From assembly GCA_036490475.1 (NCBI GenBank), contig DASXDT010000006.1, positions 1,426,001 through 1,490,000 on the forward strand: a stretch of 64,000 nucleotides of DNA, read 5' to 3'. Position numbers and translations under genes: made by a program. Below, one piece after another: positions 17,598 through 26,170 of this stretch (the stretch's first letter is position 1; the number at the start of each line of letters is the position of its first letter). Source of the DNA: Candidatus Tumulicola sp. (GTDB lineage Bacteria; Vulcanimicrobiota; Vulcanimicrobiia; Vulcanimicrobiales; Vulcanimicrobiaceae). The notes under the pieces are model-generated. The model did not search any database, was not told the origin of the DNA, and saw only the letters and a program-made list of their open reading frames with translations.

Positions 17598-17973
17598 TGG
17601 CGCAATATGTCTTTCACCGTACGTCTATCTGTACGGTCGAGCGGCCGAAGCTCTCGAGTTCTATCAATCAGTTTTCGGAGGTACGTACGAGATCGTCATG
17701 CGCGACGATCGCGGGATGATTTCGCACGCGACGTTCGCAGGCCCGGGATTCACGCTGATGTTTTCCGACGGAGCCTCGCAGCGAGCCGTCAATCCAAACG
17801 ATGGAAACGTGTCCCTCCAGCTTGCGGCCCCCGACGCGGAGAAAGCACGCAGCATCTACAACGCGTTGCTAGATGGTGGCAATAGTAAAGTAGCTTTCGC
17901 GACGCAACCTTGGGGTGGCGTACTCGGCGTAGTACACGACCGCTACGGCACCGAGTGGATCGTAACCGCCTAA
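17584..17973 (+). CDS. VOC-family (glyoxalase/PhnB-like) protein
   Basis: A 129-residue protein of the vicinal oxygen chelate fold. 'YVYLYGRAAEALEFYQSVFGGTYE' is the first beta-alpha-beta unit and 'FTLMFSDG' and 'GGVLGVVHDRYGTEWIV' make up the second half, as in PhnB-like proteins. Members of this fold act as metal-dependent isomerases or dioxygenases, or simply as binding proteins. It overlaps the SRPBCC gene by 14 bases, so it belongs to the ArsR operon. The substrate is not predictable. Confidence 0.85.
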   Translation: MSTVDGAICLSPYVYLYGRAAEALEFYQSVFGGTYEIVMRDDRGMISHATFAGPGFTLMFSDGASQRAVNPNDGNVSLQLAAPDAEKARSIYNALLDGGNSKVAFATQPWGGVLGVVHDRYGTEWIVTA

Positions 17974-17976
17974 GAC

Positions 17977-19218
17977 TTAGCTTCCCTGGAACGCAATAAG
18001 GTACGGTCCATTAGGGACGAGTAGCTCGCCATCACCGAAGGCTAGGCCGGCAAAAGCACTGCGATAGTAACCGCTATTCGGGACGATAATATCAACGTTC
18101 TTCTTGCCACTCCTAATATCATAACCCAGGAGATTGCTTCCGGCAGTCTCGACATACACGATCTCGCCGACGACTAGCGGCGGGGTCAAGTAGTCATCGC
18201 CTGTGCGTACCTGCGCGTTCCAGACCTGCTTCATTGTCGGAATACTTTGCGCTTCAAGCGTCGTAGGGTTGACGAAAAAGCCTAATGTATTTGCGAAGGC
18301 GGGTGGGAACATCGCGTTAAAAGCGCCCGCTATCGTTCCATTCTTGGCATTCAAAATGAGTCCGTTGTATCCGACGGATTGTTGGCTATCACCGACAAAG
18401 AGAAGATCGTGATACAACACGGGTGTGCTGCCACCGCCTCCTTGGCAAGGGCCGCTAAATTGCCAGATCTGCTGACCGTCGCTGGGTCGTAAGTCATACG
18501 TTTGCGGGCAAGCGTATGAAACGAATATTCCGGTCGACGTTACAGCCGGCGAAGAGTCGTCGGCGCCATTCACCGGCGCCGTCCACGTCAGCGCTCCCGT
18601 GAACTCATCGAACGCGTAGACCGTCCCGCCGACACCTCCCGCTGCCGCATACACGACACCCGAAGCGGCGGTTGGCGGAGATGAAGAGACGGACTGACCG
18701 GGAGTCGGTGCCGACCACAGTTTCTCACCGGTCCGTTCGTCGAACGCGTATATTCCGATGTGTTTTTGCCAACGACTCAAATATGAATTCGCAAAAATGA
18801 TTCCGTTGTCGTACGCCTGACCGACCCAGCCGTTACCGCCCGGCGAGCGATGCACCCAAAGCTTCTCGCCCGTTTTTTCGTCAAGAGCGATGAGTCTCTC
18901 GTTGGCAATGACGACGACGATGCCATTCGCTATGACTGGATAGCCAACGCCGCCGCGTTTGCCGCCGAGATCGACCGACCACAACTGCTTGAGGGGAAGG
19001 CGCAGTGGACCGCGGGCGAAGCCCGTGTGCGCGACGTCGATCTGATACGCGACGGATTGACCGCTCGCATTATCCACCTTGGTTTGCGACAACAGCGTCG
19101 AGTTGAGCGCCGTAATCGACGAGGCGCTCTGTGATTGACAGGCAGTCAGGAATGAGACTGCCGCGAGAACTAAAGCTGCTTTTAGTTGCCTGGGAATAAT
19201 TGCCAACCTCCGGCTCAT
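17977..19218 (-). CDS. PQQ-type beta-propeller lipoprotein
   Basis: A 413-residue exported protein with the lipobox 'FLTAC' and PQQ-propeller repeats such as 'LIALDEKTGEKLWVHR', 'IYAFDERTGEKLWSAP' and 'VYAFDEFTGALTWTAP'. These resemble BamB and PQQ-dependent dehydrogenases, but no dehydrogenase active-site or calcium-site sequence is evident, so binding or scaffolding is more likely than catalysis. The ATG at 19218 is chosen because the signal peptide starts there; its ribosome site is weak. A fragment of a paralogue lies at 8708-8890. It diverges from a GH99-like lipoprotein gene. Confidence 0.82.
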   Translation of the reverse strand: MSRRLAIIPRQLKAALVLAAVSFLTACQSQSASSITALNSTLLSQTKVDNASGQSVAYQIDVAHTGFARGPLRLPLKQLWSVDLGGKRGGVGYPVIANGIVVVIANERLIALDEKTGEKLWVHRSPGGNGWVGQAYDNGIIFANSYLSRWQKHIGIYAFDERTGEKLWSAPTPGQSVSSSPPTAASGVVYAAAGGVGGTVYAFDEFTGALTWTAPVNGADDSSPAVTSTGIFVSYACPQTYDLRPSDGQQIWQFSGPCQGGGGSTPVLYHDLLFVGDSQQSVGYNGLILNAKNGTIAGAFNAMFPPAFANTLGFFVNPTTLEAQSIPTMKQVWNAQVRTGDDYLTPPLVVGEIVYVETAGSNLLGYDIRSGKKNVDIIVPNSGYYRSAFAGLAFGDGELLVPNGPYLIAFQGS

Positions 19219-19290
19219 GAAGATCCGCGGGATCTGGAGCGTGATGACACAGAGTATTGGACCCTGCATCCGTAAAAGCATGTCAACGAA

Positions 19291-20502
19291 ATGCGCCTAT
19301 CGACCGCTGCGGTCATCGCTGCCCTTTCGATCGCACCGGCGGCCTGTTCGAGCACGCTGGTAACGCCGGCTGCGAAGCCGCCTCCGCCGCCGACATCAAG
19401 TTCGGTCGTCGTTCTCGAGTACGAAGCGTGGTTCGGGCCGCAGGCCGCTACTTTTCAGGGAGCCGAAGCGATGCCGATTTTGCAATCGAAAGATATGCAA
19501 TCGATCGGTGGTGGCTATGACAGTGCGGATCCGCACGTCATCGCACAACATCTCAAGTGGATGGAATACATGGGCGTCGACGCCGCAACGGCCGACGTGT
19601 CGAACAATGTCGGTTGCATTTTCAGCACGGGACCGCCTTCCCCGAAATTCTGCCGGCCCGCGAGCGAGTCGTTCCGGAACTCGAACCGTGTAATACGCGA
19701 TAATACCGGCAATCTCTATCCGGCGTGGTCGAAACTTCGATCACCGATCAAGCTCATACCGTTGCTGGGATGCCTATCGAGACTCGATCTGCACAAAGGG
19801 CGCGACGGCAAGTCGGGGTTCCAAAAAGAAATCGAATACTTCGGCCGCTTGATGGAGCAGTATCCCGAGCTTAGCGAGACGTACGCCCGTCATCCACTGA
19901 TGCTGGTGTACGTCGGTACGCCGGTAGACCCGGCGATACTCCAGGGCGCCAAATCCGTATTGCGTGAAAGCGGGCTCGATACGCAATACACGTTTCGCAT
20001 CGTCGGCGGGTATCTCGATGCGCAGCCAACGTTCTGGGCCGATCCAAGTCGGACACCGGATGGCCCCACGGAAATCGCACCGCGATACGGGTTTTGGAGC
20101 TATGTCGATCGCTACAAGCCCGAGTTCGGATACTATCCCACGTACAGCGTGATTCCGGGCACCGATGCCGCAGAAAACCTAACGGTGTCGATTGCAACGG
20201 CTGGCCACAGAGGTTGGGGTTGTCCCAGGCCCCATAAGATCTGCCCCGACGTCGCAACGCGATACGGGCCTACCGGCCACAGGTACGTCACACTCGAATC
20301 CTACATGAAGCTCGCCGCGCAACTGCGGCCGACGTTCTTACTCGTCCATCAGTTTAATGAATTCGTTACGCCGGACGAAGGCTGGAACGCGCAGACCAGT
20401 GACGATAGCGAACCAACGCAGATGCCGCACGGATGGGGATACAGCGGCATCGACGCCGTTCGCGAGGCAATCTCGAGTTATCGAAAAAGCCTGGCGCATT
20501 AG
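19291..20502 (+). CDS. Lipoprotein resembling GH99/GH71-type glycoside hydrolases
   Basis: A 403-residue lipoprotein with the signal 'IAALSIAPAAC' and a short proline-rich linker. The mature part starts 'VVVLEYEAWFGPQ', has 'LKWMEYMGVDAATADV' and later 'FLLVHQFNEFVTPDEGW'. That layout (YxxWFG, MxxxGVD, NE[FW]) is reminiscent of GH99 and GH71 TIM-barrel enzymes, which cleave alpha-mannosidic or alpha-glucan links. I cannot confirm the catalytic acids. It is convergent with the next gene at a 7-base gap. Confidence 0.5.
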   Translation: MRLSTAAVIAALSIAPAACSSTLVTPAAKPPPPPTSSSVVVLEYEAWFGPQAATFQGAEAMPILQSKDMQSIGGGYDSADPHVIAQHLKWMEYMGVDAATADVSNNVGCIFSTGPPSPKFCRPASESFRNSNRVIRDNTGNLYPAWSKLRSPIKLIPLLGCLSRLDLHKGRDGKSGFQKEIEYFGRLMEQYPELSETYARHPLMLVYVGTPVDPAILQGAKSVLRESGLDTQYTFRIVGGYLDAQPTFWADPSRTPDGPTEIAPRYGFWSYVDRYKPEFGYYPTYSVIPGTDAAENLTVSIATAGHRGWGCPRPHKICPDVATRYGPTGHRYVTLESYMKLAAQLRPTFLLVHQFNEFVTPDEGWNAQTSDDSEPTQMPHGWGYSGIDAVREAISSYRKSLAH

Positions 20503-20509
20503 CGAATGG

Positions 20510-21892
20510 CTACGGCGTGGTAGAGGCGTTCCTGAAGCGAAGCTGCAACGATTTCTGCGCCGTCTGCGATGACGACGGATCGGTCGCAGTGATCCGTACA
20601 AACACTGCCTGTTGACCCATCAGCGCTTTCAGCGTCACCGAGATTTGGAAATTCCCGCGAGGGCCGGCCGTCGTGTTGCCGTTGAATAGGCCCGCGCCGC
20701 CTTGCGCCGCGCCCGCAATGACGTTGATGGTCGCGTTCGGCGCGGTGCTGCCCGCTACCGTGAACGTGCGACCGACGGCGGCATCCGGATTCGGCTGGCC
20801 GATCGTCAGCGAGATCGGCGCCGGTCCAGATCGACGCACGTTGAACGACCAAGAATGGTCGAAAGCCGAACCGCTACCACGGGCGCGCCCGTTGACTCGC
20901 ACGCTATGCGAACCGAATTCGAGCGGTGCCGGAGGTTTGTAGGAAAATCCGCCAGCCCACACTCCGGCACGACCGGTGATATCGTTTCCGTCTAACCGCA
21001 CGCGTACGCTGGCAGCTTCAGCTTCGGGCGCAAAGTTCGCCGAGATCACCGCGAAGCGATTGTCGACCGTGCTGCTCGGCGAAGGCTGTTGATTGCGCAA
21101 CTGTACCGGCGTTACCACCGGCGGTGGTAACGGCCGACCCGTCGTCGTGAACGACCACGAATGATCGAATGGCGCGCCCGATCGTCCGCGACCCGTTACT
21201 CGAATCGTATGCGTTCCATTGGCAAGCGCATCCGAAGGCCGGAAAGAAAAGCCGCTTGCCGATACGTTGCTGGCCCACGTGATGTCGCGTCCGTCTAGCC
21301 GGACGTTGATACTCCCACCTTCGGCTACCGGCGAGAAGTTCGCCGCGATTCTTGGGTTGCGTTCGTTCACCGTACCGTTGGGTGCGGGCTCGAGGTTCCG
21401 CAACTGGACGCGAGCCGCGGGCGGCGGCATCGGCGGCGGGTGGTTCGGCCGAGGCGGCGGTGGTGCGTAGCCGCCTCCGCCTCCGGATGATGTTATTGCA
21501 ACGAGCTGCGTGTTGCCGTTGTAGTCGACAACGGCGCCCAGCGATTGCGCGACGAATCGTAACGGCACGTAGGTGGTCGCGCCGATGATGAACGGCGCAA
21601 CGTCGAGCACTTGCGGTTGGCCGTTGACCGTTGCTTGCTGCGAACCGATGTTCAGCGATACGCTGGTGCTGCCTTTGGTCGAGTTGATCTGACCGTTCTG
21701 GTACACCACGCTGGCGCCGAGGCGTTCGAAGATGCTCCGTAACGGAACGAAGACGCGCCCGGCACGTTCGATCGGTCCGGGGTTCAAATATAATGGCTGT
21801 CCGTCGACGTTGACGGTAACGCCCGCGGCGACCGCCGGGCTTCCTGTGAAAACGAACGCAACGATTACGAGCGCCGATATGAAGCGAAGCAT
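20510..21892 (-). CDS. Exported protein with copper amine oxidase N-terminal domain and Ig-like repeats
   Basis: A 460-residue secreted protein with a signal peptide ending near 'SPAVAAG'. Residues about 25-135 carry two copies of the copper-amine-oxidase-N1 motif ('VFVPLRSIFERLGASVVY' and 'TYVPLRFVAQSLGAVVDY'), a domain common in cell-surface proteins. A glycine- and proline-rich linker follows, then Ig-like repeats beginning 'VQLRNLEPAPNG', 'VQLRNQQPSPSS' and 'ISLTIGQPNPDA'; the first two also share 'DGxDITxxA' and 'GxSFRP/SYKP'. It is probably a cell-envelope adhesion or binding protein, not an oxidase. The ATG at 21892 has a GGGGGTT upstream. Confidence 0.75.
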   Translation of the reverse strand: MLRFISALVIVAFVFTGSPAVAAGVTVNVDGQPLYLNPGPIERAGRVFVPLRSIFERLGASVVYQNGQINSTKGSTSVSLNIGSQQATVNGQPQVLDVAPFIIGATTYVPLRFVAQSLGAVVDYNGNTQLVAITSSGGGGGYAPPPPRPNHPPPMPPPAARVQLRNLEPAPNGTVNERNPRIAANFSPVAEGGSINVRLDGRDITWASNVSASGFSFRPSDALANGTHTIRVTGRGRSGAPFDHSWSFTTTGRPLPPPVVTPVQLRNQQPSPSSTVDNRFAVISANFAPEAEAASVRVRLDGNDITGRAGVWAGGFSYKPPAPLEFGSHSVRVNGRARGSGSAFDHSWSFNVRRSGPAPISLTIGQPNPDAAVGRTFTVAGSTAPNATINVIAGAAQGGAGLFNGNTTAGPRGNFQISVTLKALMGQQAVFVRITATDPSSSQTAQKSLQLRFRNASTTP

Positions 21893-21977
21893 GGTCAACC
21901 CCCACTGAGCCCAGGCAGATGTCGCTTGCTTCTCTCTTTGGCTAGCGACAGCCTAGTTAGGCACCAGTGCCCGCTGG

Positions 21978-22916
21978 TTACTGTGGCCGAAAGACTGTGC
22001 TCCAGTCGCGTTTCATATCCACGACCGTCCAACCCCTAGCCTTTGCTTCGTCGAGCGCCTTATCGAGCTTGCCGAACGGAGAATGCGCGTCGTACGCATA
22101 CTCGCGCTCTGCGTCGGTGTGGTGCACGAGACCCATCAGCCGCGGGCCTTCGCCGGACGCCGTCCACTGCAGCATCTCTAAGTCGCCGTCGGAGTTTCCG
22201 AAGGCCGCGATCGGCTGCTGCCCGATGAACTCGTGGATCCCGACCGGCTTACCGTTGCCGTCGTTTAGCAGATTGATCTCGGCGGTGCGAACGAGCACCG
22301 GCTGGTTGTCGCGCATCTCAAACGTTGTTTTTATCGAACTGCCGACCACTCGTCGCAGCGGTACGCCGTACACGCGTTCGGCCCACGGACGAACGAATTC
22401 CACGCCGCCGCCGGTGACGATGTACACGTCGAAGTCGTTTGCCCGAAGATATTCGATAAGCTCCAGCATCGGCTGGTAAATGCACTCCGTGTAAAGGCGG
22501 TCGAATTTCGGATGGCGAGCCGTTTCGATCCAGTCCTTGGCGATTTTCGCAAACTCTTCGGTCGTCATTCCGCACTGCGTTGCCGCGAAAAGCTGCATGA
22601 TCGCCGGCACTCCTGCCGCAGCTAATCCAGCCAGATCGTTTTCTAAAACGAACTTGAAGGGTGCCGTCGTTTTCCACTCGGGATGTTGCGGAGCGGCCTC
22701 ACGAACGCTTTCGAGTAAAAACGCAAGCTGTGTGTACATCGGCTGCTCGACCCACAGCGTCCCGTCGTTATCGAACAGCGCGATGCGATCCGGCACGCGC
22801 ACGAAGTCGGGACTTCCTTGAGTCGTTGTTTTCTTTACGAAATCGGTGATCGCGGTTTTTGTTGTACCATCGTTCCACGAAGGAAGAGGGTCGGCTTGTC
22901 GAGTGTTGTCCGGCAT
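21978..22916 (-). CDS. HAD-superfamily phosphatase
   Basis: A 312-residue hydrolase of the haloacid-dehalogenase fold. Motif I 'ALFDNDGTLW' has the nucleophile D49 and acid D51, motif II is 'YIVTGGGVEF' and the late 'GNSDGDLEML' supplies the magnesium-binding acids. These support a phosphatase acting on a phosphomonoester; the long inserted cap hints at a small organic substrate. The open frame extends past the start, but the ATG at 22916 begins the recognisable protein. A CHY zinc-finger gene lies 35 bases upstream on the same strand, so the two may form an operon. Confidence 0.82.
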   Translation of the reverse strand: MPDNTRQADPLPSWNDGTTKTAITDFVKKTTTQGSPDFVRVPDRIALFDNDGTLWVEQPMYTQLAFLLESVREAAPQHPEWKTTAPFKFVLENDLAGLAAAGVPAIMQLFAATQCGMTTEEFAKIAKDWIETARHPKFDRLYTECIYQPMLELIEYLRANDFDVYIVTGGGVEFVRPWAERVYGVPLRRVVGSSIKTTFEMRDNQPVLVRTAEINLLNDGNGKPVGIHEFIGQQPIAAFGNSDGDLEMLQWTASGEGPRLMGLVHHTDAEREYAYDAHSPFGKLDKALDEAKARGWTVVDMKRDWSTVFRPQ

Positions 22917-22951
22917 ATTCAAAGGCTTCCGAGCCCAGCGAATACGGACCT

Positions 22952-23269
22952 TTACGGTACGAAGTAGTAGTCGTGATGTTCGCTGCAGTGGGGATTGAAC
23001 GACGCGCTGCAAACCGCACAACGCGTCGAGCTGTCCAGATACCCGGCAATTGTCAGCTCCGATTGGCAGGCGCCGCACAGTATTGCGCGCTCGCCGCGCT
23101 CTTCGCGAGGCCATGGCTTGAGGGGGTGGCCGGCGAGCGTGTCGTGGCATTCCTTGCACGCGAAGTACTCGCCGCAGCACTTCATCTTGATGGCGATCAC
23201 GTCGACCGGCGAGTTGTAGTGAGCGCAACGGGTTTGCGCATCGACGCTGACTCCGCGGACCTCTGGCAT
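22952..23269 (-). CDS. CHY-type zinc-finger protein
   Basis: A 105-residue protein made almost entirely of a CHY zinc-finger. The pattern 'CAHYNSPVDVIAIKMKCCG', 'YFACKECHDTLAGH', 'CGACQSELTI' and 'CAVCSASFNPHCSEHH' holds the full set of cysteines and histidines that bind three zinc ions. In eukaryotes the domain occurs in RING ubiquitin ligases; stand-alone bacterial versions have no settled role. The ATG at 23269 begins the conserved part. It lies upstream of a HAD phosphatase and divergent from a GloVer-repeat lipoprotein. Confidence 0.85.
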   Translation of the reverse strand: MPEVRGVSVDAQTRCAHYNSPVDVIAIKMKCCGEYFACKECHDTLAGHPLKPWPREERGERAILCGACQSELTIAGYLDSSTRCAVCSASFNPHCSEHHDYYFVP

Positions 23270-23357
23270 CACGCATGCTGTATTCAATCGGGGAGCCGCG
23301 TTCGCATGCGCGACCCCTCGGTACGCTGGCCGCACGGCCGGACGATATCGTAGGTTC

Positions 23358-24521
23358 ATGCGGAAATTACGATCGACCATCAGTCTCCTCGCCTTAGCCG
23401 GTGTCAGCCTCGCCGGCTGCTCTCAACCGGGAGGGCCGGCCGTCCCGGCTACCTGGCAAGCTGCCGGCCTAAGCGGCGATGCTTCAGCCTTGCAAACCAT
23501 CTACTCATTCACGGGAGTGCCCGACGGCACGTCGCCCAATGGCGACCTGATCGCAGTGAAGGGCGCACTGTATGGGACGACGGCGAACGGCGGAGTTAGC
23601 AATCTCGGAGCGGTGTTTAAAGTCAGTCTCGCCGGAAACGAGCAGATGCTGTTCTCGTTCGGCGGCGGCGCCGGCAGTAACTCGCCAAACTCGGGGTTGC
23701 TGTATCGCTCCGGCACGTTGTATGGAACGACCAACACCGTGTCGTACGACATCGACGCAAAGGGCAACGAACACGTGCTGCACGCGCTCGGCGGCGGAGC
23801 GGATGGCTACGACGAGCAAGGACCGCTCGTCTATTTCAACAGTCTCTTCTACGGCGCGACGCAACTCGGCGGTGAGAAGCAGTGCAACAGTGGTTGCGGC
23901 CTCGTATACGCGGTTTCATCCGCCGGAAAAGAACACGTCGTGTACGATTTCAAAGGCGCCGGCGACGGTTTCGATCCACAGGGCGGCGTCGCGCTCGCGG
24001 GCAGCACCCTCTACGGCACTACGTCGTACGGCGGCAAGGACGACTCCGGAACGATCTACAGCCTAACCGCCAACGGCACGAAGAAAACGATCTACAACTT
24101 TACGGGCGATAGCGACGGTTCGTATCCGACGGGCAGACTACTGATTTCGCAGGGTACGATCTACGCTGCAACACGGTACGGCGGACAATACGGATATGGC
24201 TCCGTCGTAGCTATTTCGGCGGCCGGTAAAGCTACCGTCCTTCACCAGTTTTCGAATAAAGCCGATGGCGGCCAGCCCAACGGGAGCCTCGTTCTCGTAA
24301 AGGGCACGATCTACGGAACGACACTTCAAGGCGGCAGCGGCGGCAAAGGCGTGGTGTTTTCGCTCACGCATGCCGGCCAAGAAAAGGTGCTCGGCGATTT
24401 CCACAGTTCGAACGGCGACACGCCGCAGGCCGGTCTCGTGTTTCTCAACGGTTCGCTCTACGGAAGCACGATCAAAGGTGGACCGAAAAATGCGGGAACC
24501 ATCTTTAAAGTGAAGCCGTAA
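23358..24521 (+). CDS. GloVer tandem-repeat lipoprotein (TIGR03803-type)
   Basis: A 387-residue lipoprotein with the lipobox 'LAGC' near residue 20 and tandem repeats of about 45 residues of the type 'LYGTTANGGVSNLGAVFKV...', each with 'DG' and 'P-x-G-x-L' marks. This is the Gloeobacter/Verrucomicrobia repeat family, thought to form a beta-propeller-like exported structure. No enzyme motif is visible. A similar protein, richer in cysteine, lies at 59158-60471. The last 17 bases overlap the convergent DUF3830 gene. Confidence 0.85.
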   Translation: MRKLRSTISLLALAGVSLAGCSQPGGPAVPATWQAAGLSGDASALQTIYSFTGVPDGTSPNGDLIAVKGALYGTTANGGVSNLGAVFKVSLAGNEQMLFSFGGGAGSNSPNSGLLYRSGTLYGTTNTVSYDIDAKGNEHVLHALGGGADGYDEQGPLVYFNSLFYGATQLGGEKQCNSGCGLVYAVSSAGKEHVVYDFKGAGDGFDPQGGVALAGSTLYGTTSYGGKDDSGTIYSLTANGTKKTIYNFTGDSDGSYPTGRLLISQGTIYAATRYGGQYGYGSVVAISAAGKATVLHQFSNKADGGQPNGSLVLVKGTIYGTTLQGGSGGKGVVFSLTHAGQEKVLGDFHSSNGDTPQAGLVFLNGSLYGSTIKGGPKNAGTIFKVKP

Positions 24522-24924
24522 CGATTTCTAATTCTTGAGCCCCGTTCCAAAGTGTGAGGCGCCCAAGCTCGCTCAGTTTTTCCATCCCTTGCGTGATGGT
24601 CATGAAGTGATTGCCTGCAAGTTGCCCCAGTTTGCTGGCAAAGTGAACGCCGCCGTACGGGAGGAGCAGCTCCGCTTCGCTGTGTCCTCCCGGGTAATAG
24701 ATGAGTTGTCCAGGCGCCGGATAGCTGGTCGCATTTTCAAACGGAAGGTGCGACGCGAGATCGCCGAGTGGTATCCAACAGCCCTCACCGCTCCAACGAC
24801 AGTGTATGATGTGCTGTCGAAGCGGAAGTAAGGACGCGAAGAACTCGCACGTCTTCGGCGCTGCTGCATTTTCAAATCGCGCGGAAAACGTAAATGGCCC
24901 GGCCTTGATTGTAACCGCGTTCAT
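24505..24924 (-). CDS. DUF3830-family (cyclophilin-like) protein
   Basis: A 139-residue protein that starts 'MNAVTIKAGPFTFSARFE' and carries 'PLRQHIIHCRWSGEGCWIPL' and 'PAPGQLIYYPGGHSEAELLLPYGG'. The 'WSGE' and 'PGQLIYYPGG' blocks match the DUF3830 group with its cyclophilin-like beta-barrel, as I recall it. The biochemical role of the family is unclear. The ATG at 24924 overlaps the stop of the upstream hydrolase gene by 4 bases, so it is the second gene of that operon. Confidence 0.7.
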   Translation of the reverse strand: MNAVTIKAGPFTFSARFENAAAPKTCEFFASLLPLRQHIIHCRWSGEGCWIPLGDLASHLPFENATSYPAPGQLIYYPGGHSEAELLLPYGGVHFASKLGQLAGNHFMTITQGMEKLSELGRLTLWNGAQELEIVTASL

Positions 24925-26096
24925 CGAGCAAAGCCACGTTGGCGCAGCCAGGTGAGCATGACGGCGGGATAGCCGCGAGTGTATCGCACCGGCTTCGTAT
25001 CGTCGAAGCCGTTCGACGTCACCTTCATCGTGTGTCCTGCGTCTGCAAACCAGCGAACGGTAAGATCGTGCATGCCGGCTCGTCGAAACGCGACTTCGAT
25101 CGCCGGAACGTCGTGCGTGACATCGACCTTCGTGTCGCGCGCGCCATACAGCGCGAGGGTCGGCGCGCGAACCGTCGCCAGCGTCTCTGCGGGATCGTAG
25201 CGTAAGAACCGTCGCCATCCGCTCAACTGCGGCTCCTCGAACGCCGTTTTTACGGGAACCAGCGGGAGCAGCGAATCATCGAACCAACTCGCGCGTGCTG
25301 CCTTCGCGTACGCCGTCTTTGCCGTTGGGATGGGCGTGCGCCCTTCGATTGCTGCGAGCACGATCTGCCAGGTTTCGACGGCGCGTTGGGTGTCCGCTGC
25401 AGTATGACCGATGCCGCGCATCGTCTCTTTCGCTTCGTAGATAACGTTTTGCTCGACGCTCGACGCTGGCGCGCTCTGAAGGATCATAAACGCGATCGGG
25501 CGGTCTACGGCTACAATCGGCGCCGTCCACCCGCCATTGCTGAAACCCCAGATGCCGATGCGTTGTGGATCGACGCGCGGATCGGTACGGAGCGCATCAT
25601 AGATCGCGTTGGCATCGCGCGCTCTCTGCGGTGGTCCGTTCGCTAGCCAATTGCCGCTCGATTCGCCGGTGCCGCGCTGATCGTAACTGATAACGTTGAC
25701 GCCGTTACACGCGAAGTACGGTACGATCCAACCCATCTCGCGCGTTTCTGCGTCGCTTCCGTGAATCAGCAAGATCGTGCTGCGAGGAGCGGCGCCATGG
25801 TAGTACAGGGAAACTCCGAGGACGCCGAGCGGCGAGCGAACGACGCGCCGTTCTTCTTGCACGGCGCAGACGCTCACGAGGTGCCGGTCCGGCGGCAATG
25901 CACCGCTCGTCCCAGACGAGGCGTTCAAATATTGTGAGTACGCGGAATCCGGGAGCTCGTGTTCGGTCCCGACGTACAACTTCGCGCCCGTTGCGTTCAG
26001 ATACAGGCCGGGGGCGAGCGAGGCGGCGTCGACCGCGAGTGGCGATGCGACGAATAGGAGGAAGGCCAGTGTCGCGGTGAGCGGCTCTCGTTTCAC
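24921..26096 (-). CDS. Exported alpha/beta-hydrolase
   Basis: A 391-residue protein with the signal peptide 'LTATLAFLLFVASPLAVDA'. Its hydrolase domain has 'ILLIHGSDAETREMG' at the oxyanion strand, 'SYDQRGTGESSGN', the nucleophile serine in 'GIWGFSNGGWTAP', the aspartate near 'ALYGARDTKVD' and the histidine in 'FADAGHTMK'. All triad positions are present. It is likely an esterase or peptidase; the substrate is unknown. The GTG at 26096 is chosen because the signal peptide begins there. It shares an operon with a DUF3830 gene. Confidence 0.85.
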   Translation of the reverse strand: MKREPLTATLAFLLFVASPLAVDAASLAPGLYLNATGAKLYVGTEHELPDSAYSQYLNASSGTSGALPPDRHLVSVCAVQEERRVVRSPLGVLGVSLYYHGAAPRSTILLIHGSDAETREMGWIVPYFACNGVNVISYDQRGTGESSGNWLANGPPQRARDANAIYDALRTDPRVDPQRIGIWGFSNGGWTAPIVAVDRPIAFMILQSAPASSVEQNVIYEAKETMRGIGHTAADTQRAVETWQIVLAAIEGRTPIPTAKTAYAKAARASWFDDSLLPLVPVKTAFEEPQLSGWRRFLRYDPAETLATVRAPTLALYGARDTKVDVTHDVPAIEVAFRRAGMHDLTVRWFADAGHTMKVTSNGFDDTKPVRYTRGYPAVMLTWLRQRGFAR

Positions 26097-26108
26097 AACT
26101 ATTCTAGA

Positions 26109-26143
26109 GGAGCGCGACGCCGTATGTTTCGACGTCGCGCCCC
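26109..26143 (-). terminator. Strong hairpin between a propeller gene and the hydrolase operon
   Basis: GGAGCGCGACG and CGTCGCGCCCC pair over 11 positions with one mismatch around a 13-base loop. It follows the stop of the propeller gene at 26171 on the minus strand and precedes the hydrolase start at 26096. There is no clean U-tract, so it may stabilise a 3' end rather than terminate by itself. Confidence 0.5.
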
Positions 26144-26170
26144 TAAAACGCGGAGCCCTGGGGCGAGAAG